This document shows positions 54,683-62,468 of a stretch of DNA of 64,000 bases, piece by piece. This DNA comes from Oceanicella actignis (GTDB lineage Bacteria; Pseudomonadota; Alphaproteobacteria; Rhodobacterales; Rhodobacteraceae). The notes under the pieces were generated by a model. That model was not told where the DNA came from, made no database searches, and worked only from the letters and a program-made list of their open reading frames with translations. The stretch spans positions 124,001-188,000 of the forward strand of contig NZ_VNHJ01000001.1 of the NCBI RefSeq assembly GCF_008124525.1, read 5' to 3'. Position 1 is the stretch's first letter, and every line of letters starts with the position of its first letter. The position numbers and the translations under genes were made by a program.

Positions 54683-55699
54683 TCACAGCCGCCGCCTCCG
54701 CGCCTCGATCCACAACAGCCAGACCAGAACGGGCGCGCCCGCCATGGCGGCGAAGACGCCCGCGGGCAGCCGGAAGGTCGGGACCATCCGCGCCGCAAGG
54801 TCCGCGCCCAGCGTGACCGTCGCTCCGGTCAGCGCCGCGGCCGCAAGCGCCGGTCCCGCGCATCGAGTCAGGCGGCGCGCGATGGGGCCCGAGACGAAGG
54901 CGACGAAGGGCAGCGGCCCCGCGACGCTCACCGCCAGCGCCACCAGCGCGACCGCCAGCGCCGCGACGGCCAGCCGCAGCCGCGCCAAGCGCAGCCCCAG
55001 CCCGGCGGCGAGGTCGTCGGACAGCGCCATGCGCCCAAGCGGAAAGCCGAGCCAGAGCGCGGCCGGAGACAGCAGCGCCAGTCCCGCCCACGCCAGGGCT
55101 GCGTCCTCGGGGCTGCGCGCGTGCAGCGTTCCGGTCAGCCAGCGCGCCATGTCGGCGGCGGTGCGCTCGTCGGCGAAGCTGAGCAGCAGATCGGCCGTCG
55201 CGCCCAGCGTCAGGTTGGCGCCGACGCCCACCAGGATCAGGCGATGCGCGTCGAGCCCGCCGCGCCAGGCGAGCGCGACGACCGCGCAGGCCGTCAGCGC
55301 CCCGCCCGCCAGCGCTCCGCCCACGATCATTCCGCCGGTCGTCAGCGCCGCAAGCAGCGCGCCCGCATTCGCCCCGGCGACGAAGCCGATGATGTCGGGC
55401 GCGGCCAGCGGGTTGCGCAGCATGGTCTGGACCATCGCGCCCGCAAGGCCCAGCGCCGCGCCGGCGCCGATGGCGGTCAGAATGCGCGGCAGGCGGTGCT
55501 CGAGCACGATCATGGCCGCGACGGCGTCGCCCCGGCCGGTCGCGGCCTGCCATGTCTCGCCGGCCGAGAGCGGATAGCCGCCCCAGGCAAGCGCCGCCAG
55601 TCCCAGCGCCGCGAGGCAAAGCGAAAGGCCCAGCGACGCCGCCAGCGGGCGCGGGCGAAGCGGCGCGCAAACGGGGCCGATGCGAACCGCGCGCATCAT
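54683..55699 (-). CDS. Ferric-siderophore ABC permease 2 (FecCD family)
   Basis: A 338-residue inner-membrane permease with about 9-10 TM helices. Marks are HRLPRILTAIGAGAALGLAGAMVQTMLRNPLAAPDIIGF and a later SVAGPLPFVAFVSGPIARRL with the conserved Gly-rich turns. It pairs with the following (upstream-encoded) permease to form the channel. The start, one of two adjacent ATGs (MM), overlaps the upstream stop. Confidence 0.91.
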   Translation of the reverse strand: MMRAVRIGPVCAPLRPRPLAASLGLSLCLAALGLAALAWGGYPLSAGETWQAATGRGDAVAAMIVLEHRLPRILTAIGAGAALGLAGAMVQTMLRNPLAAPDIIGFVAGANAGALLAALTTGGMIVGGALAGGALTACAVVALAWRGGLDAHRLILVGVGANLTLGATADLLLSFADERTAADMARWLTGTLHARSPEDAALAWAGLALLSPAALWLGFPLGRMALSDDLAAGLGLRLARLRLAVAALAVALVALAVSVAGPLPFVAFVSGPIARRLTRCAGPALAAAALTGATVTLGADLAARMVPTFRLPAGVFAAMAGAPVLVWLLWIEARRRRL

Positions 55700-56784
55700 G
55701 ACATGCGCCCTTCCTTCGCGCGGGCCAGCCAGATCAGCGCGGGGCCGCCGATCAGCGCCGACATCACGCCAGCCTGCATGGCGCCGCCGAACAGGGGCGA
55801 TCGGCCGGCAAGCTCGGCCAGCGTCATCAGCCCTGCGCCGAACACGCCGGCGCAGGGGACCAGCCACAGCATGTCGTTGCGCATCGCCGCGCGCGCCATG
55901 TGCGGCACGATCAGGCCGACGAAGGCGATCGGGCCGGCCATGGCGACCGTGCTCGAGGCGAGCAGCACGATGGCCAGACCTGCCAGCAGCCTTGCGCCGC
56001 CCACCCTCACGCCCAGCCCGCGCGCCGCATCCTCGCCCAGCGCCAGAGCGTCGATCAGCGCCGCGGCGGCCAGCGCCGCCAGCGCCCCGGCCGCAAAGAA
56101 GGGCCACAGCGCGCCGAGCGTGTGCGCCGTGACGTTGTCGAACCCGCCCAGCACCCAGAACCGATAGGTTTCGAGGCTTTGCCGGCTCATCAGAAGCAGC
56201 CCGCGCACCATGGCCAGAAAGAAGGCCGACAGCGCCGCGCCCGCCAGCAGCAGGCGCGCCGGGCTGGCCTGCGCCCCGCCGCCCAGGGCGAAGACCGCCG
56301 CCGCGCCAAGCGCGCCCCCGCCCAACGCAAGCCAGATCTGCTGCGAAGGCGCGCCCATGCCGAACAGGAAGGTTCCGCCGATCACCCCGGCCGCCGCGCC
56401 CGCGTTGATGCCCAGAAGGCCCGGGTCGGCCAGCGGGTTGCGGGTCATTCCCTGCATGAGCGCGCCCGCGATCCCAAGGCCCGCCCCGGCCAGAAGCGCC
56501 CCGACAAGGCGCGGCAGCCGCAGCTCGCGGATCACGATCTGCTCGGGATCGGTCGGCTCATAGGCGATCAGCGCCTGCGCGAGATCGGCCCAGCCGACGG
56601 GGCGCAGCCCAAGCCGCAGAGCCAGCGCCGACAAGAGGACCAGCGCCGCGCACGAAGCCAGCAGCGCCATGCGCCGGGATCGCCCCGCGCGCGCCCGGCG
56701 CGCCTGGCGCGCATGGTCGCGCGAGACGTCGTCGAGAAGGCGATCGGCCCGCACGGGCGCGCGTCCGGCCGAGTCAACGCGCAT
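55696..56784 (-). CDS. Ferric-siderophore ABC permease 1 (FecCD family)
   Basis: A 362-residue permease. The FecCD motif is LRLPRLVGALLAGAGLGIAGALMQGMTRNPLADPGLLGIN, and SSTVAMAGPIAFVGLIVPHMAR is the usual late loop. The start at 56784 follows GGGAGGG by 5 bp; an ATG at 56802 would add six residues. A polar, Arg-rich leader of about 35 residues precedes the first helix. Overlaps the binding protein gene by 11 bp. Confidence 0.9.
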   Translation of the reverse strand: MRVDSAGRAPVRADRLLDDVSRDHARQARRARAGRSRRMALLASCAALVLLSALALRLGLRPVGWADLAQALIAYEPTDPEQIVIRELRLPRLVGALLAGAGLGIAGALMQGMTRNPLADPGLLGINAGAAAGVIGGTFLFGMGAPSQQIWLALGGGALGAAAVFALGGGAQASPARLLLAGAALSAFFLAMVRGLLLMSRQSLETYRFWVLGGFDNVTAHTLGALWPFFAAGALAALAAAALIDALALGEDAARGLGVRVGGARLLAGLAIVLLASSTVAMAGPIAFVGLIVPHMARAAMRNDMLWLVPCAGVFGAGLMTLAELAGRSPLFGGAMQAGVMSALIGGPALIWLARAKEGRMS

Positions 56785-57769
56785 CGGCACCCTCCCGTCC
56801 AAGGATGCCGGCCTGCCGCGACGTGGCGACCACGGTCGCCGGATCGCCGTCCATCGCCGCCTCGAGCAGGGGCGTCAGCCGGTCCAGCGCGTAGTCGAGG
56901 CTGAGCGGGCTCGAATGCGACAGCGCGGCCGAAAGCATCAGATCGGAATAGATCTCGCGCCCTTCGGCATGAGCGCGCATCGTGCGGCGCAGGGGAAGCG
57001 TCCTCAGGCGCTCGACCGAGGCGCCGGAGTCGAGCCAGATCAGGGCGTCCACGTCGATCGCGGACAAGTCCTCGGGCGGAATGCGCACATAGGCGCGGTT
57101 GAGGCTGCCGCGCGCCTCGACGGCCGCCGGCGCGACGAAGCCCAGCTCGCGCAGCAGCCGGCCGCGGATGTCGCGCGAAGTGTAGGCGCCGACCGAGCCG
57201 GCCCAGACCATGACGGCGCTCGCTCCCTGCCAGTCGGGATGCGCGGCGCGGATCCGCGCGAAGCGCGCTTCGAGGCGGGCGATCTCGGCCTCGGCCCTTT
57301 CGAGGCGTCCGGTCGCCATGCCGAGCGTGCGCAGCATCTCCTGCCAGGGCGCGCCATAGGGGCCCCATTCGGCGCGATGGGCGATGGTGGGCGCGATCTG
57401 CGACAGCAGGCGATGGTCGTAGGCGGTCATGCCGCTCCACTGTCCGACGATCAGGTCGGGGCGCATGGCGGCGATGGCCTCGATGTCGATCTCGCCCTGC
57501 ATGACGATGGGCTCGGCGTCGCCCAGCGCCTCCTGCGCCCAGGGCCAGACGCCGTGGGGATGGTCGCCATACCATTTGCGCAGCGCGTAGGGCTTCACGC
57601 CAAGGGCCAGCAGGAAATCATGGCCGATGAAGCTGAGCGAGACGACGCGGCTTGGCGGCGCGGGGATCTCGGCCGTGCCGAAGGCATGCGCGATGCGCAC
57701 GGGAAACTCCTGCGCCGCGGCGGGCGCGCCGAGCAGAAGAAACGGGACAAGTCGCAGCGAACGCAGCAT
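56774..57769 (-). CDS. Ferric-siderophore periplasmic binding protein
   Basis: A 331-residue FecB/FepB-type binding protein. A signal peptide ends PAAAQ. The mature part has RIAHAFGTAEIPAPPSRVVSL, then DIEAIAAMRPDLIVGQW, the family's second lobe entry QIAPTI, and SVGAYTSRDIRGRLLRELGF. No lipobox Cys, so it is soluble. It hands ferric siderophore to the two permeases encoded after it. It lies 57 bp downstream of the receptor gene. Confidence 0.88.
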   Translation of the reverse strand: MLRSLRLVPFLLLGAPAAAQEFPVRIAHAFGTAEIPAPPSRVVSLSFIGHDFLLALGVKPYALRKWYGDHPHGVWPWAQEALGDAEPIVMQGEIDIEAIAAMRPDLIVGQWSGMTAYDHRLLSQIAPTIAHRAEWGPYGAPWQEMLRTLGMATGRLERAEAEIARLEARFARIRAAHPDWQGASAVMVWAGSVGAYTSRDIRGRLLRELGFVAPAAVEARGSLNRAYVRIPPEDLSAIDVDALIWLDSGASVERLRTLPLRRTMRAHAEGREIYSDLMLSAALSHSSPLSLDYALDRLTPLLEAAMDGDPATVVATSRQAGILGREGADAR

Positions 57770-57790
57770 CGCAGGGCGCCTCGTGGAAAG

Positions 57791-57820
57791 GGGGCGGGCT
57801 CCGTCGCCGGAGCCGCCCGG
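57791..57820 (-). terminator. Intercistronic hairpin after receptor gene
   Basis: GGCGG/CCGCC with CTCC/GGAG (one unpaired G) forms a strong stem around GTCGCC between the receptor and binding protein genes. On the minus strand it is followed by CCCCCTTT. It could partly end transcription and raise receptor level relative to the transporter. Confidence 0.45.
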
Positions 57821-57826
57821 GACGTC

Positions 57827-59920
57827 TCAGAAGGCGGAGGTCAGGGTCAGCGTGACGTTGCGGCCCTCGCCGAAAAAGCAGGCGCCGCTCTGGCATGTGG
57901 TGACGTGGCGCTTGTCGGCCAGGTTCGTGACGTTGAGCGCCAGCCGCCAATTGTCCCGCTCGTAGGCGATGCTGGCGTCCGCCAGCGTGTAGGCCGGCGT
58001 CTTCTGCGCCCCGGCGCCGTCCCAGGCCGATCCGTTGTGGCGAAGCCCGCCGCCCAGCCGAAGGCCGGGAAGGGCGGCCGGGGCGTATTCGAGCCAGAAG
58101 GAGGCCGCGTGCGCCGGAACCTGCGCGATGTCGAACCCGGCCTCGTTCCTGGTGTCGAGAAACGTGTATGCCGCCTGGATCGACATTTCGCCGAAGCTGT
58201 GGCGAAGCTCGAGCTCGAATCCGCGCGCAGACGCCTCGCCGCTCTGGATCTGAAAGCCCGGATTGTCGGGGTCGGCGACCAGCATGTTGGACTTGGTCAG
58301 GTCGAACGCCGCGGCCGAGATCAGCGTGTCGGAGCCGGGGGGCTGGAACTTCACGCCCAGCTCGATCTGCTCGCCTTCGGTCGGCTCGAAGGCCTTGCCG
58401 TTCGCGTCCGCGCCGATGGCATCCTGCTGGAAGCTGGTCGCGTAGCTGGCATAGGGCGCAAGGCCGTTGTCGAAGCGATACATCACCGCGGCGTTGCCGG
58501 TCAGTTTCCGGTCGCTGGCCGCCGCCGAGCTTGCGCCGAAGTTTCCGGTCGAGGGGCCCGTCTCGACGCCGCCGTAGCGCAGTCCGAAATCGACGATCCA
58601 GCGGTCGAGCAAGAGGCGGTTCTGGGCGTAGACGCCCCACTCGTCCACCGAAGTTCCCGGCGTGTCGGTGACGCTGATGGGGTTGAAGCCGGCGTAGACC
58701 GGGTTGAAGGGGTCGATGGGCGCGACCTGGGCGCCGTATCCGAAGTCGGAATCGTACGTCCCGCGCGCCAGGCTCGCGCCCAGCATCGTCCGCATCCGCG
58801 CGTCCGCCAGCGCGTATTCGGCGGTGGCGTAGGCGTCGAAGGCCAGCGTCTTGAGCGTGTTTTCGGCGCGATAGAAGGTGCGGTTGATGGTGCCGTCGGG
58901 GTTGTAGCGTCCGTTGGCGAAATTGTCGAAGGCCCACCAGGCGTGCTGATACTCGGCCTCGCCCTCGAGGTATCGGAAATTGGCGTCGACGCGCCACACC
59001 GGATCGAAGCGGTGGCCGAACATGGCGGTGACGCTGCGCTGCTCGGACTCGAACCTGTCGAAGCCCGGCTCGCCCACGAACAGGCTGTCGGGAAGGAACC
59101 TGCCGTTGCCGAAGCCGGTGGCGGGCAGCAGCGTGCCGTAGATCGAGGCGAACTGGATCAGGGGGCTGCGGTCGGCGTCCTGGTAGTTCAGCAGGATGGT
59201 CAGCTCGGTGTCCGCGTCGGGCTTCCAGGAAAGGGACGGAGCAAGGGCGAGCACGTCGTCCTGCGAATGGTCGACCTGGGTTTGCGAGTCGCGCGCGACG
59301 CCGACGAGGCGGTAGCGCAGCGCGCCCTCCGCGTCGATCCGGCCGCCGACGTCCAGCGCGCCCTGCACGCGATCGAAGGATCCGACCTGAAGCTGCCAGA
59401 GGCGCGGCGCGTCCTGCGCCGCGGTTTTCGAGACGGTGTTGACCACGCCGCCAACCGAGCCGCTGCCATACAGTCCCGACGCCGGCCCGCGCAGCGCCGC
59501 GACGCTTTCGAGCATGAAGGGTTCGGGCGTGGCGTCGTTGTAGTAGCCGTAGCGCGCGGGCAGGCCGTCATGCAGCGTGCTGGGGCGGAAGCCGCGGATC
59601 AGCGACCAGTCCGAGCGCGCGTCCAGCCCCCACTGGCCGGCGACCACGCCGGACGAGTATTTCAGCGCATCCTCGACCGTTCGCGCGCCGCGCCGCTGAA
59701 GCTGCTCTTGCGTCACCACCGTGACCGAGCGCGGCGTCAGCGCGATGGGGTCGTCGGTCTTCATGATCGCGCCGACGTCGGCGGCGAAAGGTTCCGCGAA
59801 GAATCCGTCGTGCGACCGGCCTTCGATCGTGATCCGTTCCAGTTCGATGACCTCTTGCGCCATGGCCGGCATGGCCGCCGCCAGGGCGCAGACCGAGGCC
59901 GCTGCGCGCGTGCGAAGCAT
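57827..59920 (-). CDS. TonB-dependent siderophore receptor
   Basis: A 697-residue outer-membrane receptor. Signal peptide to about AMAQ (22), then plug domain (about 45-170) with ALTPRSVTVVTQEQLQRRGARTVEDALKYSSGVV and LRGPASGLYGSGSVGGVVN, then a 22-strand barrel to the C-terminal LTLTSAF (terminal Phe). A TonB box candidate lies just after the signal peptide (VIELERITI). Ligand type cannot be told. The start at 59920 follows GAGGAAC; an upstream frame extension has no signal peptide. First gene of the iron operon. Confidence 0.92.
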   Translation of the reverse strand: MLRTRAAASVCALAAAMPAMAQEVIELERITIEGRSHDGFFAEPFAADVGAIMKTDDPIALTPRSVTVVTQEQLQRRGARTVEDALKYSSGVVAGQWGLDARSDWSLIRGFRPSTLHDGLPARYGYYNDATPEPFMLESVAALRGPASGLYGSGSVGGVVNTVSKTAAQDAPRLWQLQVGSFDRVQGALDVGGRIDAEGALRYRLVGVARDSQTQVDHSQDDVLALAPSLSWKPDADTELTILLNYQDADRSPLIQFASIYGTLLPATGFGNGRFLPDSLFVGEPGFDRFESEQRSVTAMFGHRFDPVWRVDANFRYLEGEAEYQHAWWAFDNFANGRYNPDGTINRTFYRAENTLKTLAFDAYATAEYALADARMRTMLGASLARGTYDSDFGYGAQVAPIDPFNPVYAGFNPISVTDTPGTSVDEWGVYAQNRLLLDRWIVDFGLRYGGVETGPSTGNFGASSAAASDRKLTGNAAVMYRFDNGLAPYASYATSFQQDAIGADANGKAFEPTEGEQIELGVKFQPPGSDTLISAAAFDLTKSNMLVADPDNPGFQIQSGEASARGFELELRHSFGEMSIQAAYTFLDTRNEAGFDIAQVPAHAASFWLEYAPAALPGLRLGGGLRHNGSAWDGAGAQKTPAYTLADASIAYERDNWRLALNVTNLADKRHVTTCQSGACFFGEGRNVTLTLTSAF

Positions 59921-59980
59921 GTCCCGTTCCTCGTTGCAATTATGGGATGATGCCTGGCGACGCGCTGGGTCACGGGCGAC

Positions 59981-60009
59981 TCGATAGATCGCGGCCACGA
60001 AAAAGTAAA
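59981..60009 (-). promoter_or_regulatory. Candidate promoter of the iron operon
   Basis: On the minus strand TTTACT (60004-60009) and TATCGA (59981-59986) are 17 bp apart, giving a leader of about 55 nt before the receptor start. It lies in the only A/T-rich part of the receptor's upstream region. No convincing Fur, RirA or Irr consensus was found by eye. Confidence 0.4.
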
Positions 60010-60019
60010 CCGAAAAAGT
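59998..60019. repeat. 9-bp direct repeat at iron operon promoter
   Basis: CGAAAAAGT occurs twice (59998-60006, 60011-60019) separated by AAAC, a 13-bp period. One copy overlaps the proposed -35. Such spacing fits a regulator binding one face of the helix, but its identity is unknown. Confidence 0.55.
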
Positions 60020-60165
60020 CGGAATTGCGCCGCCCCGGAAGCCGCCCCGCGCCTCGGGCCGCGCGCGCCGGGGCGCGACCTTGCGGCTATTGTCGGCCCG
60101 GCGGGCGGTTGATACATCGGGTCCCGCCCAGCCGGGCGATCAGCCAGACCGCGGGAACTCAGCCC

Positions 60166-61941
60166 TTGTCCTTGCTCTCCGACACGCCCGAACGCGCCAA
60201 GTCCCGATCCGTGGGCGCGCTGCGCCGCCTTGCGCCTTTCGTGCGCCCGCACAGGCGCCTGGCGTATGGCGCGCTGGCCATGCTGCTGCTGACCACGGTG
60301 CTGAACCTGGCGCTGCCCATGGCGGCGGGGCGGGTGGTGGACGGCTTCTCGGCCGAGTCCGAATACCTGATGGACAGCTACTTCCTGGCCGCGGTGGCCA
60401 TCGCGGGCGCGCTGGCGCTGGCGACGGCGGCGCGCTTCTACCTGGTCACGCGGCTGGGCGAGCGGGTGATCGCCGATCTGCGCAAGGCGGTCTACGGCAA
60501 GGTCATCGCCATGAGCCCGGCCTTCTACGAGCGCCTCATGACCGGCGAGGTCATCAGCCGCCTGACCGCGGACACGACGCTGCTTCTGTCGGTGATCGGC
60601 TCGAGCGCCTCGATCGCGCTGCGCAACCTGCTGCTGTTCGCCGGCGGTCTGGCCCTGATGTTCTGGACCTCGCCCAAGCTGTCGGCCTATGCGCTGCTGA
60701 TCGTGCCGATGGTGGTGTTCCCGATCCTGACTCTGGGCCGGCGGGTGCGCCAGCTGTCGCGCGAAAGCCAGGACCTGGTGGCGCGAAGCTCGGCGCAGGC
60801 GTCCGAGACCCTTCAGGCCGCGCAGACCGTTCAGGCCTACACGCGCGAGGACATGGCGCGCGCGCGCTTCGGCGCGCTGACCGAGGAGGCCTACCGCGCC
60901 GCGCTGCGGCGCATCGTGGCGCGGGCGATGCTGGCGGCGATCATCATCTTCCTGGTCTTCACCGGCGTCGTCGGCGTGCTGTGGATCGGCGCGGGCGATC
61001 TGCGCGCGGGCGCGATCAGCGCGGGCGAGCTGGTGCAGTTCCTGATCTACGCGGTGCTGGTGGCCGGTTCGGTCGGCGCGCTGTCCGAGGTGTGGGGCGA
61101 GATCCAGCGCGCCGCCGGCGCGACCGAGCGCCTGGTCGAGCTGCTCGAGGCGCAAGACCCCATCCGCCGCCCGGCGCGCCCGATCCCCCCGCCCGAGCCG
61201 CCGCGCGGCGAGATCGCCTTCGAGAACGTCGCCTTCAGCTATCCCTCGCGCCGCGACGCGCGGGCGCTGCACGACGTGACGCTGCGCGTGCGCGCGGGCC
61301 AGACGGTGGCGCTGGTCGGCCCCTCGGGCGCGGGCAAGACGACGCTTTTCCAGCTGCTTTTGCGCTTTTACGACCCGGATGAGGGGCGCATCCTGCTTGA
61401 CGGCGCGGACATGGCGCTGATGGCGCCCGAGGCGGTGCGCACGCGCTTTGCGCTGGTCAGCCAGGACCCGGCCATCTTCGCCGACACCATCGCCGCCAAC
61501 ATCCGTTTCGGCCGCCCCGACGCTTCGGACGAAGAGGTGCGCGCCGCCGCCCGCGCCGCCGCGGCGCATGACTTCATCATGCAGCTGCCCCAGGGCTACG
61601 ACACCTTCGTGGGCGAGCGCGGCGTGATGCTGTCGGGCGGGCAGAAGCAGCGCCTGGCGATCGCGCGCGCGATCCTGCGCGATGCGCCGATCCTGCTGCT
61701 GGACGAGGCGACCTCGGCGCTCGACGCCGAAAGCGAGCGCGCGGTGCAGCAGGCCGTCGAGCGCCTGTCCAGCGACCGCACGACGCTGGTCATCGCCCAC
61801 CGCCTGGCCACGGTGAAGAACGCCGACCGCATCGTGGTGCTGGAAGGCGGGCGCATCGTCGCCGAGGGCGATCACGAAACGCTGTCCGCGCAGGACGGCC
61901 TTTACGCGCGCCTCGCGCGGCTTCAGTTCACGCAGGGCTGA
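60166..61941 (+). CDS. ABC exporter, multidrug/lipid type (ABCB-like)
   Basis: A half-transporter of about 591 residues: six TM helices (about 35-330) followed by an ATPase domain with Walker A GPSGAGKTT, signature MLSGGQKQRLAIARAI, Walker B ILLLDEATSALD and H-loop IAHRLAT. It would work as a dimer exporting lipids or drugs. The start is uncertain. The homologous part begins near ALRRLAPFVRP. TTG 60166 has GGGA 9 bp upstream; GTG 60211 is possible; the ATG at 59947 would run through the receptor's promoter and adds a non-conserved Arg/Pro-rich leader. Confidence 0.85.
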   Translation: MSLLSDTPERAKSRSVGALRRLAPFVRPHRRLAYGALAMLLLTTVLNLALPMAAGRVVDGFSAESEYLMDSYFLAAVAIAGALALATAARFYLVTRLGERVIADLRKAVYGKVIAMSPAFYERLMTGEVISRLTADTTLLLSVIGSSASIALRNLLLFAGGLALMFWTSPKLSAYALLIVPMVVFPILTLGRRVRQLSRESQDLVARSSAQASETLQAAQTVQAYTREDMARARFGALTEEAYRAALRRIVARAMLAAIIIFLVFTGVVGVLWIGAGDLRAGAISAGELVQFLIYAVLVAGSVGALSEVWGEIQRAAGATERLVELLEAQDPIRRPARPIPPPEPPRGEIAFENVAFSYPSRRDARALHDVTLRVRAGQTVALVGPSGAGKTTLFQLLLRFYDPDEGRILLDGADMALMAPEAVRTRFALVSQDPAIFADTIAANIRFGRPDASDEEVRAAARAAAAHDFIMQLPQGYDTFVGERGVMLSGGQKQRLAIARAILRDAPILLLDEATSALDAESERAVQQAVERLSSDRTTLVIAHRLATVKNADRIVVLEGGRIVAEGDHETLSAQDGLYARLARLQFTQG

Positions 61942-62468
61942 ACGCGCCGGGCCGCCCCTTGCGCCTGCGCGGCGCTTCAAGCCGGGACGGGGCGCAGGCC
62001 CGGCCCCGCCCCTCGCGCCAAAGGGCGGCCGTCCCGCGGGCCGCGACGCGGCGGCCGAGGGGGCGCGCGGACGCCGACCGTCCCAGGCCGCGCCGCTTCG
62101 TCGGTCGGCGCAGGCGCCGGGGCGATGCGGCGCGCGGGCGGCGCAGACGTGGTTGCGGCCGCCCTTCCAGCGCCCGGCCGACATGCGCGCGGGCGGCGCA
62201 AGAAGGCGGCCGGCCGTCTCCAGCGCCCGTCGAGCCCCGGCATGCGCGCGCGGCGCAAGGGCATGGACGCGGGCGCGCGCCCGGTGCAGGCTGTCGTTTC
62301 GTCAAGGCGGCCGGCCGGCCGGCGTCCGCGGCGCTTCGCCCGGGCCGGGCGTCGGCGCGGCGCGCGCCCAAGGGCCGCGATGACGCAAGGTCGCGCTTGC
62401 GGGTCGCGGCGCGCGCGGCAAATCTGCGCGCGCGGCCGCCCGCCGCACGTCATGTCGGGAGGATGTCG
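61942..62468. other. 527-bp intergenic region
   Basis: No gene is supported between the ABC exporter and the acyl-CoA synthetase. It is extremely GC-rich and contains the degenerate direct repeats listed at 62130-62257. Open frames on both strands code for Arg/Ala-rich peptides without family character. A Shine-Dalgarno (GGGAGG) lies just before 62469. Confidence 0.5.
62130..62257. repeat. Degenerate tandem repeats of about 55-59 bp
   Basis: GCGCGCGGGCGGCGCA occurs exactly at 62130-62145 and 62185-62200, with a 14-base shortened copy at 62244-62257. A second block, TCCAGCGCCCG, occurs at 62166-62176 and 62219-62229 in the same order. So a unit of about 55 bp is present a little more than twice. 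Confidence 0.55.

Noticed and set aside
56669-59950. A 1093-codon open frame opposite the binding protein and receptor genes
   Set aside because: Antisense to well-supported genes, no domain, compositionally typical of a shadow frame.
59947-60165. N-terminal extension of the ABC exporter to the ATG at 59947
   Set aside because: It would translate the receptor's promoter region into an Arg/Pro-rich leader not seen in such exporters, and has no ribosome site.
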